From: JACRIM01 sp964605185
Lineage (GTDB): Bacteria; Planctomycetota; Phycisphaerae; UBA1845; UTPLA1
Length of the DNA: 64,000 nt
Direction of reading: 5' to 3'
Assembly: GCA_964605185.1 (NCBI GenBank)
Contig: CAZSBF010000004.1
Location: 1 to 64,000, forward strand
The notes beneath the pieces are model-generated. The model did not search any database, was not told where the DNA came from, and worked only from the letters and a program-made list of their open reading frames with translations. A program made the position numbers and the translations under genes. This document shows, in pieces, positions 24,019 to 31,803 of this stretch (its first letter is position 1; each line of letters begins with the position of its first letter).

Positions 24019-26916
24019 ATGGCGCGAAAAACCCTTTACCTCATCGACGGCCATGCCCAGATCTATCGCGCCTACTACGCCCCCTTCGCCCAACTGACGT
24101 CTCCCAAAGGCGAGCCGACGCGGGCCATTCACGTCTTCACCCAGATGATCCTGAACCTCCTGCGCGACAAGAAACCCGACTATCTGGCAGTGACGCTCGA
24201 CGTCGGCGACGAATCCGTCTTTCGCGTCGAGATCGACCCCGAATACAAGGCCCATCGCGACCCGGCCCCCGAAGACCTGCCGCCGCAGATTGAGCGGATC
24301 GTCACCATCCTCCAGAAAATGGAAATCCCGATCCTGCGAATGAGGTGTTACGAAGCCGACGACATCATGGCCACGCTCTGCGCCCGCCACGCCGGGCCCG
24401 ACTGCGACGTCTATCTCGTCAGCCGCGATAAAGACCTCGACCAACTGCTCACCGACCATGTCCGCATGTACGACCCCGGCAAGGATCGCGTCATCGACGC
24501 CGCAGCCGTGCGCGCGGAAAAGGGCTACGGCCCCGAACTCGCCGTTGAAGCCCAGATGCTCATGGGCGACAGCACCGACAACATCAAGGGCGTCGTCGGC
24601 ATCGGTCCCAAGAAGGCCGCCGACCTGCTGAAAAAATACGGCAGCGTGCAAAGCATCATCGACCATGCCGACGAATTGACGCCCAAGATGCGGGAAAACG
24701 TCCTCGCATTCCGAGATCGACAGGACGCTGTGCGAAAACTCGTCACGCTTCTGCCGGATGTTCCGATCGAGTTCGACATAGCAACCGCCGACGTCACCCG
24801 CTTCAAACCATCCGCAGCCGCCACTCTTCTCGACGCTCTCGGCCTTCGCCGCCTCCTCGACCGCATCGCCGACAATTCCGCCCTGATTCCCACGGACCCA
24901 TCACGCACCAACGAGCCGCACGCGCCAGCACGCGGCCCTGTGCAAGTCGATGTTGCGCCAGAAAAACCGAGCACTTCCGCCGGAGCGAAGCAAAAATCAA
25001 AGCCTTCCGATCCCCAAGGCTCTCTCTTCGGTGGCAACGACGAAACGCCCACCCGTGAAAACGAACTTACGTCAGTCCAGGCCCAATCCGTCACCGGCGA
25101 TTACCACCTGATCGACACCACCCAATCCCTGCGCGAACTCGCCGAGCGTCTCGCAAACGTCGTGGCCTTCGCATTCGACACCGAAACTCGCGCCGACAAC
25201 CCCGACTGGGCCGTTCGCCCGTCCTACGCCGACATGGTCGGCATCAGCATCGCCTGGGAGCCGGGCAAGGCCTACTACATCTCGGTGCGTGGCGTCGGCC
25301 GCACCGTCCCGCTCGAAACCGTGCGCGAACACCTCGGCCCCATCTTCGCGAATCCCTCCATCCGCAAGTCCGGCCAGAATGTCAAATTCGATATGGTCGT
25401 GCTGCACGGCGCGGGCATCGAAGTCGCCGGCGTCGACTTCGACACAATGCTGGCCAGTTTCGTGCAGGATTCCTCGCGCCGCTCGCACGGTATCGATGGC
25501 CTCGCCGCCGAGGTGCTCGGCTTCCGCAAAATCAGCACCGAAGATGTGATCGGCACGGGCCGCAAACAAGTTCGATTTGATGAAGTTCCGATCGAGCGAG
25601 TCTCGACCTACGCCTGCGAAGATGCCGACGTGGCGTGGCGACTGCACGTAGCCCTCGAAAAGCGTTTTACGGAGCCGGAACTTCTCGCCCTCTTCCGCGA
25701 CGTGGAGATGCCGCTCGTTTCCGTCCTCGCCGAAATGGAGTATCGCGGCGTCACCATCGACGTTGATCTGCTCGCGAAGATCAGCGGTCAAATGGCCGAT
25801 CGGCAGGCCGATCTCGAACGTGAAATCCACGACATCGCCGGCCGCCCCTTCAATCTGAACTCCACTCAGCAGCTCGCCGAGATACTCTTCGATGTACGCA
25901 AACTCCGCGTCGTCAAGCACACCAAGACCGGCCGCTCCACCGACGCCGAAGTCCTCGACACGCTGGCCGCCGAAACGGATGACCCCATCCCCAAGCTACT
26001 CCTCGAATATCGCGAACTCACCAAACTCAAGGGGACGTACGTCGACGCCTTGCCCGAAATGGTCCACCCGAAGACCAACCGCATCCATCCCATCTTCCAC
26101 CAAACCGGCGCCGTCACCGGCCGCCTCTCGTGCAGCGAGCCGAACCTGCAGAACATTCCGATCCGCACAGAGGCCGGCGCGCAGATTCGCAAAGCGTTTA
26201 TCCCGGGAATGAACGATTGGGTGCTGGTCAAGGCCGACTATTCGCAGATCGAGCTTCGCGTACTCGCCCATTTCTGCGGAGATGAGGCCCTTTCCGCCGC
26301 CTTTCGCGACGACCGCGATATTCATGCCTTCGTCGCCTCGCAGATCCACGGCATTCCGCTTGACGCCGTTACCAAAGACCAACGCGCCCAAGCCAAGACT
26401 GTCAACTTCGGCATCATCTACGGCCAATCCGCCTTCGGTCTCGCGCGACAGACGGGCATGCCCGTCGGCGAGGCCCGCGATTTCATCGATCGCTACTTCG
26501 GCCGCTATCCGAAGATTCGCGGCTTCCTCGATTCCTGCATTGCGCACGCCAAGCGGCATGGATACGTAAGAACGCTTCTCGGCCGCCGACGAACCATCGC
26601 CGACATTTCGTCGCGCAATCAGACGGCCCGTAACGCCGCCGAACGGCTCGCGGTGAACACGGTCGTGCAAGGCACCGCCGCCGACATGATCAAGCTCGCC
26701 ATGATTCGCATCCACCGGCGTATTGAGAAGGAAGCTCGTCCGTCGCGCATGCTGATCCAGGTCCACGACGAACTTGTCTTCGAGACACCAACGAATGCCG
26801 TGAACGAAGAAGCCGCGATGATCCGCGAGGAAATGGCCGCGGCACTGCTTCTGAGTGTGCCGGTTAAGGTCGATGTGGGCTGGGGTAAGAACTGGCTGGA
26901 CGCGGCGGCGGAGTAG
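24019..26916 (+). CDS. polA: DNA polymerase I
   Basis: A 965-residue enzyme with all three domains. The N-terminal 5 prime-3 prime exonuclease (about 1-290) has Leu-Ile-Asp-Gly-His-Ala-Gln, Tyr-Glu-Ala-Asp-Asp-Ile-Met-Ala and Gly-Asp-Ser-Thr-Asp-Asn-Ile-Lys-Gly-Val. A Pro/Ser-rich linker (about 295-360) precedes a 3 prime-5 prime exonuclease with intact motifs: Phe-Asp-Thr-Glu-Thr (about 386-390), Asn-Val-Lys-Phe-Asp, and Tyr-Ala-Cys-Glu-Asp-Ala-Asp. The family A polymerase has motif A Asp-Tyr-Ser-Gln-Ile-Glu-Leu-Arg (about 740), motif B Lys-Thr-Val-Asn-Phe-Gly-Ile-Ile-Tyr-Gly and motif C Val-His-Asp-Glu-Leu-Val-Phe-Glu (about 914). It fills gaps and removes RNA primers. A TTGACA at 23984 could be its -35, with a poor -10. 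Confidence 0.97.
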   Translation: MARKTLYLIDGHAQIYRAYYAPFAQLTSPKGEPTRAIHVFTQMILNLLRDKKPDYLAVTLDVGDESVFRVEIDPEYKAHRDPAPEDLPPQIERIVTILQKMEIPILRMRCYEADDIMATLCARHAGPDCDVYLVSRDKDLDQLLTDHVRMYDPGKDRVIDAAAVRAEKGYGPELAVEAQMLMGDSTDNIKGVVGIGPKKAADLLKKYGSVQSIIDHADELTPKMRENVLAFRDRQDAVRKLVTLLPDVPIEFDIATADVTRFKPSAAATLLDALGLRRLLDRIADNSALIPTDPSRTNEPHAPARGPVQVDVAPEKPSTSAGAKQKSKPSDPQGSLFGGNDETPTRENELTSVQAQSVTGDYHLIDTTQSLRELAERLANVVAFAFDTETRADNPDWAVRPSYADMVGISIAWEPGKAYYISVRGVGRTVPLETVREHLGPIFANPSIRKSGQNVKFDMVVLHGAGIEVAGVDFDTMLASFVQDSSRRSHGIDGLAAEVLGFRKISTEDVIGTGRKQVRFDEVPIERVSTYACEDADVAWRLHVALEKRFTEPELLALFRDVEMPLVSVLAEMEYRGVTIDVDLLAKISGQMADRQADLEREIHDIAGRPFNLNSTQQLAEILFDVRKLRVVKHTKTGRSTDAEVLDTLAAETDDPIPKLLLEYRELTKLKGTYVDALPEMVHPKTNRIHPIFHQTGAVTGRLSCSEPNLQNIPIRTEAGAQIRKAFIPGMNDWVLVKADYSQIELRVLAHFCGDEALSAAFRDDRDIHAFVASQIHGIPLDAVTKDQRAQAKTVNFGIIYGQSAFGLARQTGMPVGEARDFIDRYFGRYPKIRGFLDSCIAHAKRHGYVRTLLGRRRTIADISSRNQTARNAAERLAVNTVVQGTAADMIKLAMIRIHRRIEKEARPSRMLIQVHDELVFETPTNAVNEEAAMIREEMAAALLLSVPVKVDVGWGKNWLDAAAE

Positions 26917-26949
26917 GGTCCGTTGTGTGGGCCGCACTATTCGCGACGC

Positions 26950-27981
26950 CTACGACTTCCAGTGCCGCAAGTCTTTCATTCGCAGCGTCAGCTTCTCATT
27001 CACGCGGATACCGTTCGTCGGTGACACCTTGAACCACGCGTCGCCGTCCTCGGCACGCAGAACATGAAACGTCTGAGCCGGATTCCCGCCTTGGCCGAGC
27101 AGGACCTTCACGCGACCCTCCTTATTCGCCGCGACGTCCAGCACCATCACCGCGTGGCCGCCCTTGCCGGTCGTAATGAACACATCGCCCGCCGCGATGC
27201 TGAGAGACTCCGTCTTGTCCATGTCCTGCAAAAGGCTGTAGACCGTCGTGTATCGAAACACCGTCTCAAGGAATCCGCAGAAGTTATCCCGTGAATGATC
27301 CTCCGGCCGGTCCTTCTTGAATGCGACCTGCTTCCCATGCACCGTCGGCCGCGAGCCCGCCGCCCACTCCGGCCACCTCGCCAGGTGTCCGCTGGTGTAG
27401 TGAAACGCGAGTTGCTCCGGTTGATTCGCCGCCCACAGATACTCCGCCCGCAACCGCACCATCATCGCGGGGGAGAGCAGGAGATTTCCCGCACCCGGTT
27501 GCAAATCGATCACTGCGGCAAGTCGTGGATCGCCCGGCTGAAAGACCGTCTGCTTGCGTGAGTTCGTGACCGGCCGTTCTTTAGCACCGACGGGCAGATG
27601 GCGAAGCCAATCCGGGAAGCTCCCGCTCGCGACGTCGACGCGCGTATACCCCTCCGGCGGTGCGATGCGCGTACTCAGCGGCTCGTACTTTGCGCGGGCT
27701 CGCTTGGAGAGCCAGTGATACTGCTGAGGCCAGTCGATTGGCTTGGGGGCGTCGGAAACGTAGGTGTTCGCAGGAACCAGTGCCGGCGTCGCCTTGCTGC
27801 CGCTGGAAGGAACCTGGCGGGCCGCAGTGAAGATCACCAATGCGACCAGCAAAGCAGTGACGAGGCGAAATCCATGTTGCCACAGGTAGCCGGCCCACAG
27901 TCGCGATCGATCCGCCGCAACGTTCAGACCTCGAACCGCATTGTCAGGCAACCCTGGAAACACGCGGACGCACTCCTCCAT
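26950..27981 (-). CDS. DUF4846-family membrane-anchored protein
   Basis: A 343-residue protein with one hydrophobic segment at about residues 38-55, so it is probably anchored with the C-terminal domain outside. The domain has DUF4846 hallmarks: Gly-Ser-Phe-Pro-Asp-Trp-Leu-Arg-His-Leu-Pro-Val (about 118-130), Ala-Val-Ile-Asp-Leu, an Arg-Leu-Arg-Ala-Glu-Tyr-Leu-Trp segment, and Ala-Gly-Asp-Val-Phe-Ile with Gly-His-Ala-Val-Met-Val-Leu-Asp-Val-Ala, which recalls NlpC/P60-like or transglutaminase-like cores. No biochemical function is established that I know of. It is convergent with polA (about 33 bases apart). The upstream gene on the same strand, the TPR lipoprotein, is 89 bases away. Confidence 0.75.
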   Translation of the reverse strand: MEECVRVFPGLPDNAVRGLNVAADRSRLWAGYLWQHGFRLVTALLVALVIFTAARQVPSSGSKATPALVPANTYVSDAPKPIDWPQQYHWLSKRARAKYEPLSTRIAPPEGYTRVDVASGSFPDWLRHLPVGAKERPVTNSRKQTVFQPGDPRLAAVIDLQPGAGNLLLSPAMMVRLRAEYLWAANQPEQLAFHYTSGHLARWPEWAAGSRPTVHGKQVAFKKDRPEDHSRDNFCGFLETVFRYTTVYSLLQDMDKTESLSIAAGDVFITTGKGGHAVMVLDVAANKEGRVKVLLGQGGNPAQTFHVLRAEDGDAWFKVSPTNGIRVNEKLTLRMKDLRHWKS

Positions 27982-28070
27982 GAGTCATCGGTCGAATGAG
28001 GAGACAATAGAACTGCCACGATTCGATGTCAAATAGCCACAACCGGTATGCCGGCCTTCGTGACACCGTG

Positions 28071-28862
28071 CTACGGCGATCCAGTTTCCTGACCCGCGTT
28101 TCCTGCAAGAGGTGAGAGCGGCTTCATCGGCTGTGTGGGAGATGGGGTGGTCGCCACAAGGTGTGATACGCGCTGCAACTGCTCCTTGGCCCCGGGGCAA
28201 TTCGGGTTGATTCGGAGGGCCTGTCGAAGCGATTTCTCGCATTGCGAGAAGTTGCCCGTCTGCATCGCAATGGCCGCGACATTGAAGTGGGCCACGTCCG
28301 TGGAAACGACCTTTGCAAATTCACCCACGCTGCCATCAAACTTGCCTTGATGGGCCAAGGCGATACCGAGATTCATCTGGGCACGCTTGAACTGAGGAGA
28401 CAGTGCCAGTGCATCGCGAAACGACTTTTCCGCCTCTTCAAACTGCTTCTGCTGAAGGAAATTGAATCCGAGATTGTTGTGAAGCATGGCGGAACCGGGG
28501 ACGGCGACGAGTCCCTTTCGGAAAATCTGGTCGGCGTCGACGAATCGGTTCATTTTCTGATAGACGATCCCGAGGCGGTTGTAGCCTTCGGGCTGGCGAG
28601 GGTCGGCAATGACGACTTTTTCATATTGCTCAAGCGCGCCAACAAAATCGCCCTGTCGTTCGAGCATTTGTCCTGCGACCATGTGGGTGCTGGGGCTGAT
28701 GCGCGGTGCCGGTGCACGCGGAGCCGATTGCTCCGGCGTTTTCTTGTCCGCTTCGTTCTTCTTCGATTTGCTGTCGGCCAGCTTGTCGCCAAGCAGAGAA
28801 TTGCATCCGCCGCCCATGAGCGGAATGAGTAACAACAAACACATGCGTGCGGTTTGATTCAT
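28071..28862 (-). CDS. TPR-repeat lipoprotein
   Basis: A 263-residue exported lipoprotein. A hydrophobic n-terminal stretch (Met-Cys-Leu-Leu-Leu-Leu-Ile-Pro-Leu-Met) ends in a Gly-Gly-Gly-Cys lipobox (Cys about residue 20), and a charged Lys-rich linker follows. From about residue 60 to 220 there are about five tetratricopeptide repeats, for example Gly-Ala-Leu-Glu-Gln-Tyr-Glu-Lys-Val-Val-Ile-Ala-Asp-Pro-Arg-Gln-Pro-Glu-Gly-Tyr. TPR lipoproteins of this size assist pilus or outer-membrane assembly. The start at 28862 (rather than 28871) puts it six bases after the stop of the OmpA-like gene, so the two form an operon. Tad pilus pilotin is one possibility, but no pilus genes are near. Confidence 0.8.
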   Translation of the reverse strand: MNQTARMCLLLLIPLMGGGCNSLLGDKLADSKSKKNEADKKTPEQSAPRAPAPRISPSTHMVAGQMLERQGDFVGALEQYEKVVIADPRQPEGYNRLGIVYQKMNRFVDADQIFRKGLVAVPGSAMLHNNLGFNFLQQKQFEEAEKSFRDALALSPQFKRAQMNLGIALAHQGKFDGSVGEFAKVVSTDVAHFNVAAIAMQTGNFSQCEKSLRQALRINPNCPGAKEQLQRVSHLVATTPSPTQPMKPLSPLAGNAGQETGSP

Positions 28863-28867
28863 AGTTC

Positions 28868-29392
28868 TCAATTGCTGGTCGACTTGCCTTCTACGTTGAG
28901 ACGGTAGGCACGTTGCCGAGTTTCCGGCTGCTTGGCCATGTCTTTTCCGAGGCTTGCCTCCTTCGAACCCATGCCGCGACCGCCGGCGATTCCGACAGCG
29001 ACGGTAATAGTCTTGGTTCCCGGAGATGTCTGTTTGAGAAACTCATTTGCCGCGTCGACCCGGGCCTTCACGACCTTCTCGTTCTTGACCGTCGGGTCGT
29101 AGTGAATCGTTCCGCCGCGCGTCGCGAGCAGTTCGGCATAGCGTTCAAGCCGGGCCTGTCCGGTTGCTGAGAGTTCCGTGGTGTGCGGAATGAAGTGGAT
29201 ATCCGCCAGCGACATGTCGTTGATCATTCCCTGATCATTGTGATAGGCGAAGTTCTCGCTCATTGGATGCTGCGGCTCGGCATAACCGACCGGGGGGCTG
29301 TTCAACCGCGGCTTGTCAGGAATGCAGGCCGTGAGCGTACTAAGACACGCCGTGATTACCGCCGTCGAAAATCCAATCCGTCGTCGAACCAT
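28868..29392 (-). CDS. Small OmpA-like lipoprotein
   Basis: A 174-residue exported protein. A basic start (Val-Arg-Arg-Arg-Ile-Gly) and a hydrophobic core lead to Ser-Thr-Leu-Thr-Ala-Cys, a lipobox with Cys near residue 23. The segment Ile-His-Phe-Ile-Pro-His-Thr-Thr-Glu-Leu-Ser-Ala-Thr-Gly-Gln-Ala-Arg-Leu-Glu-Arg-Tyr-no further copied here-resembles the first half of an OmpA C-terminal peptidoglycan-binding domain, and the later Ala-Arg-Val-Asp-Ala-Ala-Asn-Glu-Phe-Leu fits its second helix; the key Asp/Arg pair is not clear. ATG 29392 is chosen at the signal peptide start. It is the first gene of a two-gene unit with the TPR lipoprotein. The family assignment is moderate. Confidence 0.6.
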   Translation of the reverse strand: MVRRRIGFSTAVITACLSTLTACIPDKPRLNSPPVGYAEPQHPMSENFAYHNDQGMINDMSLADIHFIPHTTELSATGQARLERYAELLATRGGTIHYDPTVKNEKVVKARVDAANEFLKQTSPGTKTITVAVGIAGGRGMGSKEASLGKDMAKQPETRQRAYRLNVEGKSTSN

Positions 29393-29520
29393 GACTGGTA
29401 GTCTCCGCGCCGGCGCTTGCCCAGCGCCCGTGTTGATATCGGCTTCCGGCCACACGGCGCGGGAATATCGCGGACTCTGATTGCCCTGACCACGCCGTTC
29501 GGTCGATTGATGAGTGTCTC

Positions 29521-31128
29521 ATGCCCATTCGCACTCCAATCCGACCCGCGGTGCCCCGGCAAAATTTGCCGACGGCAGGGTCACGCAACGAACGCCTCAC
29601 GATCGGCACGATCATTGGCTTCTCGCTTCTTGCCGCGCTGCCGTCCGTCGGTTCGTGGTGCGGCTGGTCGACGGACTGTTTCTCGTTCCTGCGGCACGCC
29701 CGCTTACTTGCCGAAACCGGTGTGTTCCCTGCGGAACGCGTTAATGTGCCGCCGGGCTACCCCTTGCTGCTTGCTCCGATCATGCTGCTCTTTGGTCAAA
29801 CGCCCATCCTTGCGATCCGGCTTCTGTGCATGACTGCCGTCACATGCTCCGCCCTCGCTACTTATTACCTGCATCGCCGGCGACTTGGTGCAAGGTCTGC
29901 GTGGATTGCCGCACTGCTGGTTGCAGGCAGCCCGGTGCTGCTCCGACTCTCGGCAACTCCGTTGTCGGAGCCGCTCTTCACGGCCGGCGTCAGCGTCTTA
30001 TTGGTGTTTTGCCAACGATGGACGATGGGCGGCGTGCCGGGGTACCGAGGCGCGGTGATCGCGGGCCTTGCCACGGCCGCTGTCGTCTGCATTCGCTCGA
30101 TGGGAATTGCCATCCTCCCGGCGATGGCCATCGCCGCATGGAGGATTCCCGATCGCTCGCTGCGGTTTCGAGTTGGATTCGTTGCCGTGCTGACTTTGAC
30201 GACCATGCTCCCGCTTGCCGCGTGGGAGCTTCGTCAATCTGCCTATCCTGCCACGTTTGGCTATCAACACGCATGGACCCATGCCCGCGAGGCCGAGGCC
30301 ACGGATGCCACGGGGCTTGCCCTTCAAGTCGAACGGCTCGCGCGGTTCGGACCGATGCGACTTGCCGCGTTGAAGGCGCTGCTACTTCCCAGCGACTTGG
30401 CATGGCGACTCTTCCAGCCTCCGTTTGATTCCCCGACCACATGGCTGATCGGTGGGGGAGTGGTGATTCTAGGCATCGTTCTTGCGGCTACTCAACGTAA
30501 CGCCTCCGATGTCTACGTTCTCTTGACGCTCCTGATGCTGGCGCTCTGGCCGTATGACGAAGGTTCGCGCTTTGTCGCGCCGCTGTTGCCCATCGTTATC
30601 GCGTATCCGTTCGTGGCTTGGAAGTGGTTGCAAGCACGAGTTCCTCGACCGGTGGCTCGTGCCGGGCTTACCACTGCGCTATCCGTCTGGGTCGTCGTTC
30701 AAATGGCTGGGCTGGCGTACTGCATCGCCCGTACTCCGCAGTACCGCGATAAGCAGATGGCCTTGTGGAATCAGATCACGGAGACGGCCCGCTGGCAGCA
30801 ATTGAGCATCGCCGGTGATTCCTTTACCGCGGTTCTACCCGAAGGCGACAACACCAAGCTCGTCCTCGCCGGCACGGCCTATCTGTCGCGCGCCAATATC
30901 CGATATGTCGATTGCATTCCCGGCAATCCCATCGTGCTGGGAAATGCGGCCGTCAACACCGCACTTGTTCACACTTCGCTAGTAGAGCAAATGCGCGAAG
31001 GGTATGGTCTGATTCCCGAGTCGACGCACGGGAGCCTGACGCTCATGCGGCCAGCACCGTCGCTCGTGCAAGCAGCCCCTCCAATAAAAAGCCCACCGGC
31101 AAGATCGACTCTCGCCGGTGGGCTGTGA
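29521..31128 (+). CDS. ArnT/PMT-like membrane glycosyltransferase
   Basis: A 535-residue polytopic protein, divergent from the lipoprotein pair. The early loop has Gly-Trp-Ser-Thr-Asp-Cys-Phe-Ser-Phe with an Asp in the place of the catalytic acidic residue, then Asn-Val-Pro-Pro-Gly-Tyr-Pro-Leu-Leu-Leu, the PPGYP form common in GT39/GT83-like proteins. About ten hydrophobic segments follow to residue 420, then a soluble tail. It should use a polyprenyl-linked sugar on the outer face; donor and acceptor are unknown. The last codons read through the stem-loop that serves as terminator for the opposite-strand RRM gene, so the C-terminal Ser-Pro-Pro-Ala-Arg-Ser-Thr-Leu-Ala-Gly-Gly-Leu tail may be incidental. 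Confidence 0.75.
   Translation: MPIRTPIRPAVPRQNLPTAGSRNERLTIGTIIGFSLLAALPSVGSWCGWSTDCFSFLRHARLLAETGVFPAERVNVPPGYPLLLAPIMLLFGQTPILAIRLLCMTAVTCSALATYYLHRRRLGARSAWIAALLVAGSPVLLRLSATPLSEPLFTAGVSVLLVFCQRWTMGGVPGYRGAVIAGLATAAVVCIRSMGIAILPAMAIAAWRIPDRSLRFRVGFVAVLTLTTMLPLAAWELRQSAYPATFGYQHAWTHAREAEATDATGLALQVERLARFGPMRLAALKALLLPSDLAWRLFQPPFDSPTTWLIGGGVVILGIVLAATQRNASDVYVLLTLLMLALWPYDEGSRFVAPLLPIVIAYPFVAWKWLQARVPRPVARAGLTTALSVWVVVQMAGLAYCIARTPQYRDKQMALWNQITETARWQQLSIAGDSFTAVLPEGDNTKLVLAGTAYLSRANIRYVDCIPGNPIVLGNAAVNTALVHTSLVEQMREGYGLIPESTHGSLTLMRPAPSLVQAAPPIKSPPARSTLAGGL
31085..31124 (-). terminator. Intrinsic terminator of the RRM protein gene
   Basis: Reading the minus strand, AGCCCACCGGC pairs with GCCGGTGGGCT over eleven bases (31114-31124 with 31090-31100) around a 13-base loop, followed by TTTTTATT. 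It lies about 30 bases after the RRM stop codon and is located inside the 3 prime end of the convergent glycosyltransferase gene. Confidence 0.85.
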
Positions 31129-31152
31129 TTAGCTTTTGGGATTCAGCGGGTC

Positions 31153-31485
31153 TTAGCGACCGCGACCGCCACGGCCGCCGCCGCCACCACCGCCCCAACC
31201 ACCGCGACCGCCGCCGCCACCACCACCCGGACGGGCTTCTTTCGGCCGAGCCTCGTTGACCGTCAACGGGCGGCCGGAGTGCTGCTGGCCGTGCAGCGCA
31301 TCAATGGCTGCCTGTGCTTCGGCGTCCGAAGCCATCTCGACGAAACCGAATCCCTTGCTTCGGCCCGTCTCGCGATCCGAGACGACCTGCGCGCTGGCCA
31401 CGCTGCCATGCGCCGAAAAGATCTGATGAAGCTCTTCATCATTGACCGAGAACGCGAGATTTCCGACATACAAACGCTTACCCAC
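31153..31485 (-). CDS. RRM-domain RNA-binding protein with Gly/Arg tail
   Basis: A 110-residue protein: one RNA recognition motif plus a glycine-rich tail. RNP2 is Leu-Tyr-Val-Gly-Asn-Leu (residues 5-10) and RNP1 is Lys-Gly-Phe-Gly-Phe-Val-Glu-Met (44-51), with the aromatic RNA-stacking residues present. The last 25 residues are almost only Gly, Arg and Trp, an RGG-like tail. Such proteins (Rbp family in cyanobacteria and planctomycetes) bind single-stranded RNA and often respond to cold. I chose GTG 31485 because the domain starts there and a GGAG site precedes it by eight bases; GTG 31503 would add six residues. A near-consensus promoter lies about 170 bases upstream, leaving a long leader. 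Confidence 0.92.
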   Translation of the reverse strand: MGKRLYVGNLAFSVNDEELHQIFSAHGSVASAQVVSDRETGRSKGFGFVEMASDAEAQAAIDALHGQQHSGRPLTVNEARPKEARPGGGGGGGRGGWGGGGGGGRGGRGR

Positions 31486-31654
31486 GGTACAAACTCCAAA
31501 CACGAAACTTCACGGCCCCGTAGTCGCTTTCCGGGCCAAGTCGAAAGGGATCCACATCCGGACCCAAGGATGGACGGGTGACCAAACGAACGGGACGTGA
31601 CTTCCACAGCGGGGGTCGTGAACCTGCATTCGATCGTCGTTCCTGCCGAGCCAA
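31486..31654 (-). other. Long 5' leader of the RRM gene
   Basis: About 165 bases lie between the predicted transcription start of the RRM gene and its GTG. No open frame with family-like content is present. The length would allow cold-responsive or self-binding RNA structure, but I could not identify a specific known motif in it. Confidence 0.4.
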
Positions 31655-31683
31655 ATTATAAAATACCGATCCGGCATTCTCAA
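31655..31683 (-). promoter_or_regulatory. Strong sigma70-type promoter of the RRM gene
   Basis: On the minus strand, TTGAGA (31678-31683), exactly 17 bases and a perfect TATAAT (31655-31660). It is among the best promoter matches in the window and suggests high expression of the RNA-binding protein. Confidence 0.75.
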
Positions 31684-31766
31684 GGTAAAATAGGAAATCT
31701 TCACAGGCTGGAACGGCATCGGATATGCCCATCGCAACCCGTTTATCGGTATGAGTTTGCGCCGTT

Positions 31767-31796
31767 TTGACCGGGTCGCTTGAAAGGGAATACCAT
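31767..31796 (+). promoter_or_regulatory. Candidate promoter for thrC, possibly leaderless
   Basis: TTGACC (31767-31772), an 18-base spacer and TACCAT (31791-31796). The -10 ends seven bases before ATG 31804, so transcription would begin at or near the start codon. No Shine-Dalgarno sequence is seen in front of that ATG. Confidence 0.35.
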
Positions 31797-31803
31797 CCAC
31801 GCC

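Noticed and set aside
29521..31128. Membrane glycosyltransferase as an oligosaccharyltransferase of the polysaccharide locus
   Set aside because: It is more than 10 kb away with unrelated genes between; the class is PMT/ArnT-like and no link can be shown.
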